Positions 48,201-59,200 of a stretch of 64,000 nucleotides of DNA are shown here, one piece after another. This stretch comes from Turritopsis dohrnii (taxonomy: Eukaryota > Cnidaria > Hydrozoa > Anthoathecata > Oceaniidae): assembly GCA_027922465.2 (NCBI GenBank), contig BQMF02000001.1:1116001-1180000 (forward strand), in the 5' to 3' direction. Under the pieces are notes generated by a model. It saw only the letters and a list, made by a program, of their open reading frames with translations. It was not told the DNA's origin and ran no database searches. How positions within the stretch are numbered: position 1 is the stretch's first letter; every line of letters starts with the position of its first letter. Both the position numbers and the translations under genes were made by a program.

Positions 48201-50025
48201 CACTTCAGATATTTTTCCGATACAAAGAACATAGCCGTGACCTGGGTACAAGCAATGCTTATAAATGCGAAAAACCATAGCGTTAAAATCTCACACCAAG
48301 TCTACCGACAATAAACAGAGAATATTTATGAATAAAATTTTTGACACTTTCCTAGACTGACGGTATGTTAATGTAATGTAATTAGGGCGCTTCACTTCAA
48401 AATATCTGAAGGTGTTATGTTTTTTCTTGCATTTCTATGGTTTACCTAACACAAACTGCCGAATTTATTTGTGACATTTTTAGAACATAGTTATGAGCAA
48501 AGTTATTAAAAACGGTAGCAGTAGGCTGTAATTCACCTGTTATACAAATGCTTTTGAAAGCTTAGTGTACTTTAAGGATAGTCAATACCCTCCTAAGCAC
48601 GATTTCAGTTTTTCCCTGATAATTAACCCAAAAAAACACTTCTTAAGAAAACAACAAAAATCAAAAGTATTTGTTGAATAAAACATCTTGTGAAAATTTG
48701 AGCTTGTTTGGATGAATATTGAAGAAGTTATAAGGTTTTTAAAATTTCCAAGTTTGTTTAAAAATGACGTCACAACTCCCTTTTCGTTGCTTCGTGTTTT
48801 TTGTTTTTTTTCATGCATATTTCAAAACATTTTTTGTATAATTGTAATTTACAATGGCTTATTGTCAAGCTTTGGGTGCAACAATAAGTGAGCGAAAACC
48901 AAATGAGAAGGGAAAAAGGCTGAATACTGGGAGTATGTCATTAACCTGAGATTCCCACAATAAAAACAAGACGCCTGTGATGTATATGTTTTTTCTATGA
49001 CAGCTTGTGATTTCGTATAGAGAAATACTTCGCATCTCAACAAATCGTGCGTACATTGAAAAAGAAATTTTCATGAATTCGTCATGCTTGCCAATTTTAC
49101 TCACAAAATAGTAAGAAGAAAAACTAATTTATTATGCATACTTTTGTAAACAAGAATATTTTGAAAAGACCAGACAGAATATAATTTCAAAGCAACTTCC
49201 TTTGACGTCAGAAATACAAATTTTAATGTGTTTGAGGGAAGAAAAGGTCAAGAAAACATCTTCGTTATTCGAAACGGTGAGATACATTCAGGAAAACAAA
49301 CATTTTTTTATCGCAATTATATATTTAAATTCAATTTGCATTCTTTTACAAAAACCTTTGTAAATCTAAGTAATGCTTCGCAAAAGTCAACAAAAAATTC
49401 GCCTTAGAGACAGATTTAATGACTTTATCTCATTCGCAATCTCATTCGCCTGGTAGTTCAAATCATCTGAACTATTAAATCGAAAAGCAGTTTGCTCGTT
49501 CACGCCAGCACAGCGAATGAAGTGGAAACCCACCTTTAAAAAACATTTATACATCACCGGGCGTGCCCTTCTCTAAGTTTTCGACGTTGTAAATAATGTA
49601 CAAAAAATTATTGAATTGATAAATTAATCATTAACAAACACTCACGATATAACTATTTCATGTATAATTACGTAGCGAAGGAATACCGCGATCCTTATGT
49701 TGTGTAAAAATGCGATCGCAAGAACGTTTTCTCTTACTGAACATGCATGGATTTGTAAATTTCATTTTTAAAAAGAGAACTGCGGCCATGAGTTACAATA
49801 TAAACAGAATTTGTAAGAAATTAAACTTTAATCGTGAAAGTATCGAGATTTTAATGAATTTCCTGATGCATCGTGATCACCATGAACCTATCATGATGAC
49901 CACGATCAATCATGATTATAATAGTGTTTAATTCACAATCATGATTGTCACGATTGGATCGTGAATCGTTAGTGTCATGCAGGATACACGCTCACGATGT
50001 AAGGCTTCCTGATGGCAGTACTGTA
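45246..50025. mobile_element. 4.8-kb TIR-bounded unit containing a BEN-domain gene
   Basis: The left end is TA-CAGTACTGCCATCAGG, followed by (T/A)AGCCT(A/T)ACATCGTG. The right end is the inverse, CCTGATGGCAGTACTG-TA. The sub-terminal 150-170 bp on both sides are rich in ATCGTG/CACGAT (at least seven left, five right) plus ATCATGA. Such motif clusters often serve as transposase binding sites. The only multi-exon gene inside is the BEN-domain gene on the minus strand; no transposase was recognised. Confidence 0.65.
46216..48088 (-). CDS. BEN-domain protein, 4 exons, 490 aa
   Basis: Minus-strand exons: 48088-47911, 47812-47565, 47352-47032, 46941-46216, all phases closing (1,473 nt). The first exon (MSVRQLLKSYRYGLFYFKC...) resembles the small beta-rich N-terminal region of invertebrate BEN proteins. 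Exon 2 is acidic then strongly basic (KKRKKQTKDTKTRQKKRK), a likely nuclear signal. Exon 3 is acidic. Exon 4 begins with a coiled coil (QQNARLKERIDEIQANN), has a (Thr)9 run, and ends in a BEN domain: FAKNLAVAVFSEEELAESN, TGAKGKKALDPEKLAKIRE, W..CKEAINEVGRRKK. BEN domains bind DNA and act in transcription and chromatin. It may be the DNA-binding partner of the element around it; this is inference. Confidence 0.82.
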
Positions 50026-50079
50026 GAAACTAGTAAATCTATTGGTTCGATTTTTACTCGACAAAACTCGCCAAGACCG

Positions 50080-50177
50080 TATCGAAATTTCTCATGTAAA
50101 CAGAATGGCAATTTCAAACAGCTTAAAATTTCAAACCGGTTTGAGTTCACTACGGCTCTCTTGCAAACGCACTCTAA
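50080..50177 (-). repeat. Half-copy of the 44883 foldback MITE
   Basis: Inverted relative to the left arm at 44883: AAACCGGTTTGAGTTCACTACGG then GCTCTC and GCAAACGCACTC. Only one arm is present. It lies just outside the right TIR of the 45246-50025 unit. Confidence 0.65.
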
Positions 50178-51346
50178 AAGAAGTGGTGTTCAGGATTGGA
50201 GATATTCAGAGGCTCAAATTTCAGCAAATCCATATATTTAGTAGTCTTGGACCATTGATTCTAGACAACAAAAGGTATTAAAGCACTGATTTTTAAATTC
50301 TTTGGTAGAATTCTGCCTATAGCTTGAGAAAATATATCAAAAGAAAAGCCTTATCATCATAAAAACAGCAAATCTTAGCTATGTACCTTTTTAGCAGTTT
50401 CATTCAATGTTACAGATTTGGCCCCAAAAAATGCCAACATTGTGGACCCTATTTCAAGGGAACCGATAGGAATTTTCAAAAAAAAAATTGGACAGGTAGG
50501 TGCCTCGCTGTGTGCACTGTTTTGTGTAGTACAAAATATCTGAAAACAAACACAATCTGGTGAAGATATCACTTCCAGACTTTGCCTGAATTTCTCAGAA
50601 AATGGCTCTTAAGAACCAATTCTTCCATAATTGTTGCTTTCTATTCTTGTTTCCCTGACTGTTGAGAAAAATTGGAAAGAAACTGCGCTTTTCAAACAGG
50701 AAATGGAAATGGAAAAGCGCTTTCCATTTCCTGTTTGAAAAGAATTTCATTCTCCGAAGCGCAGGGTGTAATTCAAGGTCAAGGTAGCCAGGAGACCCAT
50801 CTACTCTTAGCCTGCTTACTCAACGAGCTGCAGGCGAGTTTGAGAGAATGTAGTTGAGTCTCCTAGCTAAGGTCAAGGATGTAAAATAACATCACCAGTT
50901 TCTTTGTGTATGCTCACGTTTCTGTAACATCTTTTACACGACGACATTATGTTGTACACGAAATAAGTCCTGATTTTGTCATGTTAACAGTACATCAATT
51001 TTCACATGTTTTCACAAAACTAATTTTTATCAAGAAAAGAAGCTCATAGGGTCATTCATTCAAGCTCCCTGCTCTTTCTTTCGCCCTCAACGCAGCCAAA
51101 ACTTAAAGTAGAAATAAGTCGAGCCAATTTCTTTTTTTCGTGCTATTCACCGGAACTAGTTATCTGTATTTATCAAAGCTTCACTGGCTTTCGAAGGTAG
51201 TATGTTATGAGCAGTATACCTTTTTTCCTGGGCGCTTTTGTACCCCTCGATTCTGTTCTCGATATATGAATTACACACACCACACTGATTATTGATATTA
51301 TCTACCCTCTAAATATACTAATCCTAACCCTCTAATAAACTATACA
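50178..51346. other. Intergenic, with one perfect hairpin
   Basis: No gene recognised. The only structured feature is the hairpin at 50688-50742: 22-bp perfect arms starting CTTTTCAAACAGGAAATG, with an 11-base loop. Confidence 0.5.
50688..50742. repeat. Perfect 22-bp hairpin with 11-nt loop
   Basis: The left arm 50688-50709 is exactly complementary to the right arm 50721-50742, around the loop TGGAAAAGCGC. The size is like a small-RNA precursor, but no flanking stem extension was found. It may equally be an inverted microduplication. Confidence 0.8.
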
Positions 51347-52336
51347 TACCGTTAAAGCGGGGTGACTTCGATCAATTTTGCCACTATTTTAAAAGTATAT
51401 AACTTCCGAAATACTAAACCATTACTTCTGAAACTTTGGAATCATTACATTACATATTTCTTCTATTTCAGTGCAAAATTTCACATTAACTAAACTTGTA
51501 TATAATTCCAGAGAAATAACCTGATCTTTCCAAGAAAACGATAATATCGATTATGGGGTGACTTCGATCAGCTTATGAGAAGCGCCAAATTACTTATATT
51601 TATATTTGACAATGTTTTTAAAGCGCCATTATTACAAAATTAACAGACCACCATTTCTCATCCGTGGTAAATGTTCAACCGTAAAAGATCAGCGAATGTT
51701 TGTAAAACAAAAGATATTTAAGACTTTCACACGTGTGACCCTCATAAATACGAAACGAAATTAACATTGAAATTTCATTGTATCTCAAACTAAATTTTTG
51801 AGATCTATCATCATGGGTAAAGAGCACACTTATTAAAATTTCTTCGGTAAGTCATTAAATCTCCCATAGAAATGACGACTTTTCACGAAGTTCTTGCGAA
51901 CATGTAACTTATAGCGATAAAAAACATTCGTTTTTTCTGTGTTTTTATAAACACGATATTATCGATAAAGGAATAAGGAAAAGAAAAACAGAATATAGCG
52001 GTGAAGAACAGAATTTCTTTCAGACATATTATAATTTTCTTTATATACCATCAGCCTCTATACTTCACATATCTACCAAAAATGTCTAGGCTAAACTCTT
52101 GAATACGACGTAGAGCGATGACCAATGTGAGCGGTGAAAATTTTGATGTTTTTCGTCGTTAATTTCGGAAGAAATTGATTGTTTCGCTTGAAGAGGATTC
52201 TGATGATATTTTACAATAAGAATCTAAATGAAAATCTTAAAAAATGTGAAAAACGCACTTTAATTTCAAAGTTTAAACAGTTTATTTTTACTGATCGAAG
52301 TCACCCCGCTGATCGAAGTCACCCCGCTTTACGGTA
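51347..52336. mobile_element. 990-bp TA-flanked MITE with GGGGTGACTTCGATCA termini
   Basis: The left end is TA-CCGTTAAAGCGGGGTGAC. The right end is the inverse GTCACCCCGCTTTACGG-TA, with the GGGGTGACTTCGATCA unit present twice at the right and once more at about 51555. There is no coding capacity. The terminal design parallels that of 6974-12480. Confidence 0.8.
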
Positions 52337-53429
52337 CATTAAACTAATTAAAAGGTGGTGTGGTCGTCCTCTTATGTTTTACAAAAAGCTATTGGGTTGG
52401 TCTCCTTCCTTATTTAAGGAAATAAATAACTTCAATTCAGTTGTAGCTTGTTGATTTTGAGGGCCAGATAATCATCTGATTATTTAATCAGTGTGAAATC
52501 CTGCATCAGAATCGTCAATTATATTAGGGAGTACGAAATTGCAATAGTGCCTTTCAGGTATACTTAGGAGTATGCCTTACCTTAAGTATATTTCCATTAT
52601 ATATATATCATAAATGTGCAAATCTTTCATGATATTTTGAAAATTGTAGGGAAAGCTTCGTCTTCTTTAATTGATGTAATGTGATGTTCCAGGGGATTTT
52701 GATACAAGCGATATTAACTTTAATTATTAATGAAAACATCGTAAATAAAACAATAGAATTAACGATTATGTAACAATATTATTGTTAAGCAAATAACGTA
52801 ATTATAGTTATTATATATCGTAAGAAAATAACTATATTTTCGATATTTACGTAAATAACTTCAGTCTTGTCATTTTATGGTGAGCAATTGCACGCGCCCG
52901 CACGCACCTGAATTGTATTTGGATATGTGATTTTAGTGGTGAAGTATTTGCCATATTTTAAAAGTTAAAAGTGTAAAATCTTTTTATTTTAGCATAAGCT
53001 TTTCGGTACAACCATCTTCAGTGCAAAATAATAATAATTATTATTATTATTATATGTGATTTTATTATTAGCACGCTTAAGTCGCATAACTTTCACATGC
53101 AAAAATAATTTTTTTTGGATTGAATAAAAATTTTTTTCATATCTTAAACAATTTCGTAAACATATCTTGCATTTATTTGGAAGGAATGGAAGATTGAAGA
53201 ATTTACTCTATTTTGATTCAGTGTAGCAACCCTTTGCAAGACGGTGTCCACATAAAGCGCGACATTTAAATTTTCTTCACTTCTTCATTTCGAGCAAGTC
53301 TACTCCGGCAAAATTCGCTGACGAGTATAGAACTATTGACCAATCAGTAATGTTTTCACTGGGGAACATTGCGTCTGCAATTGAGTAGACACCGGTTGTT
53401 AGTCAAGATTGAAACTAAAATGCTTATTC

Positions 53430-54972
53430 ATTGAATAACACGAAAATGAGTCCTATGGTACCACAATGTTTTCATATTCTTTCATTAGGTGAACAAAGGA
53501 ATTCGTATAACATAGGAAATCTCAAAATCACTTTAACAATGATGGTCGTTCTCCCTAGCAACAACGAATAGTCACTTATACCTAAGTTATTTGTTGTCGA
53601 TTGAGCACAAACGTTGAGCATGTTTTTGCAGAGTATCTACATGTGCGATTAAAAGGGCATCTTAACTAACTCTTAACTAGGAGCCTTATAGAGAGTGCAA
53701 GCGCGTCTCATAATGACAAGACTGAGAGTCACACACCTAAAATATGAAATAACCCTTTTGTGTGTGTGATTAATGGCATGCCTGGCAATTTTTTCATTGA
53801 CAAAACTGAACTTGAGTATTATGCAGCGCTGCAAATAATAGGCGGTCAGCGGTCAATGACCGGCGATATAAAGGCACTTGATCATGTATTTTTTCTAACG
53901 ATCAACCGTTCTTGACCAGTCAGAATTAATTTTATTGAAACGAAAGGACCATCAGATTTTTTGAAATACGATGATTGCTTGATAGTAAAGGGATAGCGAT
54001 CGCTATAAAACGCTCCTAGAGTTAGGCAAGACGCGCTTTTAATCGCGCATGAAGATACTCTTTAAAAACATGCTCAACTATTTATATGAACTAGAACATG
54101 CTCAACTTATTGTATTAGTTTCAGTGCTCAATTGACAATGAAGGATAACTTAGGTATATTAATTGATTATTCACCAATTTTTTGTTGCTAGGGAGAACGA
54201 CCACCATTGCTAAGGTAATTTTGAAATTTCCTTCATTATATGAATTCTATTGTTCACCTAACAAAAGAAAATTGAAAACATTAAGCCGGTTTTCCACTAG
54301 GTGAATTTATTCGCGCGAAGCGACTTTTTTCGCCGCGAAAAAAGTCGCGGTATAAAAAATTGATTTCCACTAGTAGTACGACTCTATTGTTTTCAACAAA
54401 AAGAAAGAAAGAAAGAAAATTATCTTTTTTTGAAGAAACTTGTTCATTCATACATATTAATAAAGCAGTTGTGTGAGTTGTCATCGAAAAAAATCTTGAA
54501 AAAATTTGAACGTCAAAAAAAAAACAAAACAGAAACACTCCTTTCTAAAAGCTTTTGCTCAAATGGTTCTTTTTTTTCCTCTTTTCTTAAAACTTCTTGT
54601 TAATTAAATTTAACTGAAAATTTATACAGTTATACGCACTTGTAATGTTTCTTAACTAAAAATATATCAATCAATCAATCAATCATTAAATAAATTAAAA
54701 ACTTCTTGCTAGCACGATGAAATGGAGCAATCTGATTGGCTTGCGACTTTTTTCGCCACAAAAAGTAGAAATGAATTCTACTTTTTTTTTCGCTGAAGCG
54801 AATCGCTGACTTCAGCATGATATGACGCAATATCACTACTGCGCATGCTTAGCGGCGAAAAAAGTCGCTTCGCGCGAATACATTCGCCTAGTGAAAAACT
54901 GGCTTAAGTGGTACCAGCAGGACTCATTTTCGTGTTATTCAATTAAATTAAAAAGCCTCTTAGTTTCCAGCT
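53430..54972. mobile_element. Foldback element R2 interrupted by a nested MITE
   Basis: The left arm (53430-53700) and right arm (about 53985-54283 continuing at 54908-54972) are inverted repeats of about 270 bp. Shared phrases are GAATAACACGAAAATGAGTCC, GGTACCAC, TAGGTGAAC, CCTAGCAACA and GCGATTAAAAG. The right arm is split by the TTAA-flanked element 54281-54907. A hAT-like end, GCAGCGCTGCAAATAAT, lies at 53824 between the arms, with an inverted counterpart near 55110. Confidence 0.65.
54281..54907. mobile_element. MITE with about 50-bp TIRs and TTAA target duplication (piggyBac-like)
   Basis: The TIR begins GCCGGTTTTCCACTAGGTGA and continues through TTCGCGCGAAGCGACTTTTTTCGCCGC; the right end is its inverse. 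TTAA is present on both sides. The related copy at 23437-23690 holds a single TTAA at the same position, so TTAA is the duplicated target. TTAA specificity is the hallmark of piggyBac-type insertion. Confidence 0.8.
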
Positions 54973-56244
54973 CCCTTTACAATAACAGTGAAATTGTATG
55001 TTTACATTTTTCAAGTTTGACTTGACCGGCAATATAGCCATGTGACCGGTAGATTTTGACTTTTAATGATCACGATGACCGGCTGGTGTAAAAAAATTAT
55101 TTGCAGCGCTGATTATATAATATTAAACAAGTATATACGTATATACATATGTGAAATGTATAAATAAACGACTTGAACACAACTTTTGAGGATAATAACA
55201 GTAATCTGTGCTCTTAGGATATTAACGATATTAACGATAAAAATTAATGATAATTACGTTAATTCATAATTCCATTATTGATATTAACGTAAATGACGAT
55301 ATTTACGTTAATATCAATTGTTATCAAAACCCCCTGGAACGTCACATATTATAAATACAAATATGAGTTATATACCTCACATGTACATAAATAGGCTTTA
55401 ATTCAAAACTTTTCAGATACATTTTTTCTTTTTGTAGAAGATATACACTTTTCCAGGGCGTTAAACCTCCCAGATAACATGTAACGTCATTTTCCCAATC
55501 AAATCTAATCACATTCAATTTCCTAATTAACGTTGAGTTTTTTTCACCTCACCACCTGTAACCCTATATCAGGTGTTACACAACGTCTGCTAAGGCCCCA
55601 AGCTGAAAGGTGACCAATTTGGCTCATCATCTTCCCAATACCAAAAAAACCGTCATGTTTCCAAAATTTCAAGCTAACGCCCTGTTCTCAATAAAAGACT
55701 GATATAAATACTCCCATAGCTGAAATTGGATTTTCTGTTATGCACTGCAGTAAAAAAATTCAAAATGTTATAGCATTCAATACGCTTTTACATATTATTA
55801 TACATATTATTACATATTGCATTCATATGCCCAAAGTAAACACAAGGATGATTTCTTTGCATTGTATATAATATAGTGCGAAATTTTTCTCAAAGTTCCT
55901 TGGCAAAAATCATCTTATCCACAGGTCAGATCAACAACGATATGTTTCGAAAAAACTCTGTGATGATTACTTGTATTGGCCACAATCTTTCATCAATGAG
56001 AACCAGCACAGACTTGAAATCTACTGTCATACCTTTTAGTCACTCTAAAATGGTGGAATCTCTATGAAGAAACTGTTGTCAATTGTAACAGAAGCAAGTG
56101 CATTGCTACAATGAAAAAGAATTGCAATGGAAATAAAGAATATAAATTATAAGTCTTTTCGGTTATAATATGATTTGAAATTGGTTATTATTTTGGCTAT
56201 TATAATTATTTTCCCTCATTTATCTTCTAATGATTTTCTTCTAG
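54973..56244. other. Intergenic upstream of TAF2, first exon not resolved
   Basis: The first coding exon of TAF2 must lie here, ending in the first two bases of a codon, but I could not place it. An ATG at 56111 opens MKKNCNGNKEYKL, tempting by position, but no GT donor in the right phase follows. No other gene is visible. Confidence 0.4.
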
Positions 56245-59200
56245 CACGATTCACCAGATACTTTGTATAACCTCGGTGGATTTCAACAGAAGAACAATCT
56301 ACGTATGTAAAACACCCAATCTAATACCCATACTGTGTTGCTTTTCAAAGAATCTCTCCTTCTCAAATGCATGCGTAGCTTTGTTTTTTGACTTTTGTTT
56401 CATTTATATTTTTTTCAGGGCTTTGTTGAGCTTCATATTTTGCCACTGGTCACTGTTCTCAGCCGAATCAAGTTGAACTGCAAACAATGTAGTATCCTTC
56501 TCATTGCTTGATGTTTGCATTAAAATACTAAATAATAAACTTTCCGTCGTTTTTAGAATAATATTATTATCAGGGATTTTTAAACCCCTAAAATTGTTTC
56601 AGTAATTACCATGTTTCTCATTCAAATTTGCTTTTCATGGTATATTTTAACCAAAGTTATATTTTCAGCCTGACAGAGAACAGTTCTTTTTGTTGTTTTG
56701 AACAAAACGAATCTCATTATTGCACAGAATTATCCTTAATAATAACAATAGGAGTGTATCGGGTATGTGTTAAAGGATCTGGGTTAGAATCATGGTTGGA
56801 AGCTGCTTTTCAAATTGACGATCCAGGAAAGACTGTTTGTCAGGATGGAAAGAGGTAGGGTTTTGTTCTTGAATGGGTTGAAAAGAAACAAATAAAACAG
56901 AATTTATTTTTCTCCTTGCATGATAAATTGTTGCATTACAATGATTTCTTTATTTTTTAGACGTAATCTTGATTACTTCTCCAATTGTTTAAAGAATGCT
57001 GTCAGTCAGACAGAACCAGATAATAATGGAGGGGAGATAACCGTTAGACTACCTAGCGAAACCATGCCACTAGTATCTGGTATGAGTGAAACATATCAAC
57101 TTCAAATTAAAATTTTTCAACTCGAGCAACTTATTTGAAAGGGTTTTTTTTTAAATTATCGGTGTTTATCAGTATAATTGATACTAAAGACACAGTTCTG
57201 CCAAGTTTTATCCCCATATTGACAATATTATGAACCACATGAGAATTTAAACACCGATAATTTAAAAAAAAAACCTTTCAAATAAGTTGCTCGAGTTGAA
57301 AAATTTTAAGAATAATTTTACATAGCACTGATGATGATTTCATAATAAATCGAAAAGCTTTTGCTTATTTTATTTATGTTGTTTTTTCTACCTGGACATG
57401 AGAATTTATTCTTGTTATTTAGCTTAGACAGTTGGTAGTTTACAATGGTTTCATAACATTTTACACTAGATTACCTATTTTACCAAAAGATAAAAAACAA
57501 ATAGGTTTAAATTTGTGAAGTCTGGGAAAATCTTGCCAAATTAGTCAGTTTAATCAAATCAAATCTTTCTTTTTTTCCCTTGGATAGATAGAAAGACATT
57601 GCGTATTAGCATTGAATTTGTTTTGGATAAACCAACAAGTGGACTCCATTTTGTTGTACCAAATGAGAAAGGTACAGTTGTTGAAGTAAGTGTAGAAGAA
57701 TCTGTGTTTATTTATTTATTAATTAATTTATTGTGAGAAAAAGTCTTATGTTTTATCGACTCGTAGCCTTGTGGTAGAGTGCTCACTTCCTGTTTGGGAG
57801 GTCGCGGGTTCCATCCCCGACCGAGTCATGTCAGCGACTATAACAGTGTGAATCACTCCTCTCTGCTTAGAACTCAGCAAGAGAGTAGGAATGATGTCTA
57901 GGATGGTTGTCTAGTTGAGCGGTTCCTGTTATTACAGCTTCTGTAGCTCAAATTGGGGGCTTTAAATGCTCTAGGACCTCCTTTGTAGGACCCTCATTGA
58001 TAACAGTACCTTAAGGAACTGAAGAGGCTATCCTGGGTAAACATTTGTAAAAAAAAAAAAAAATTAAAAATAAACAACAACGATTATGACTTTTTAAATA
58101 ACAATTATTTTGATTGTGTTTCAAACTTGTTTCTTTCCATTTACATTTTGTGTCAGGTGATGACGAAATATTTACTTGCTAAAAATTTTGCATAATTTTC
58201 TTTCAGCGTAATTGTCACATGTTTAGCTACAAATGGGGAAATTCTAGTCGGTGAGTTGCTATCAAACTTAACCTTCAGGTTTTTTATTTTAAAACTAACA
58301 CTAAACTCAAGGGAATTTAACTTTTGTGGATGGGCTCTAGGTTATGGTTTCCATGCATCGATTCGTTAAGTGAAGTGTGTACATGGAAAATTGAGGTAAC
58401 TGCAGACAATGGTATGGTAGTTGTTTGTCCTGGAGTGTTGGCTGAAAAGGTAAATAGACTTGTTAAAATATGGCAGAGCTGAAAAAGTTGTAATATAATA
58501 TTATGTACTTAGGTTTTGAGATTAGCTAAAATATGTCTCATCACTTACTTTTGATATAATTAACATCTTTGTAAATTTGTTAATGAATAAGGAATTAAGT
58601 GCTTACACAGGCACAAAACTTTCTACACGGTTTCCCATCAAAGACAAAGTAGCCATAGAACATGAAAGTAACGTTGTTTACAAATGCCAATGCCCCGAAG
58701 AAGAATGCAGTGAAACTTACATAGGGGAAACAAACAGACGACTGCAAGAACGCATAATTGACCACAACAAAAGAAACAACAATTCACATCTGTTGAGGCA
58801 CAGTAAATCACATAAACATCGTCATGTATAGACTAACGACTTTCAAATAGTTGGCTCAAAGTGTAAAACAACATTTAGAAGAAAAATAGGAGAAGCTTTA
58901 CTAATTAAACAGATGAAACCAACTTTGAACACACAAGAGAATTCGTACAGTTTGAAACTATTTAACTAAGATATTTTAACCTTCTTTTATTTTACTCATG
59001 AGTTTTTACACATTTTTTTACGATAAATTTTATATGTTATACAATCTTTTAAAAGATACAACACACCTGATGATGCTAGACCTTCTGACAAAACAGTGAC
59101 TTCTTTTTTGAAAGTTAAATGTCAAATTCTTGGTTCACTAATGTTATATTAACCGGTTTGTTATCAAATTCCCAGGAGTGCCAGATATAAAAAATACTGC

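Noticed and set aside
53824..55115. hAT-like element bounded by GCAGCGCTGCAAATAAT
   Set aside because: The inverted ends are present but no 8-bp duplication is visible, and the interval overlaps the R2 foldback without nesting, so a single element is not supported.
56111..56152. Candidate first exon of TAF2 (MKKNCNGNKEYKL)
   Set aside because: It looks right by position and ending, but it runs into TAA and no GT donor in the required phase exists.
57758..57827. Functional tRNA gene
   Set aside because: The cloverleaf is imperfect and is followed by a conserved non-tRNA body and A-rich tail, so it is a SINE head.
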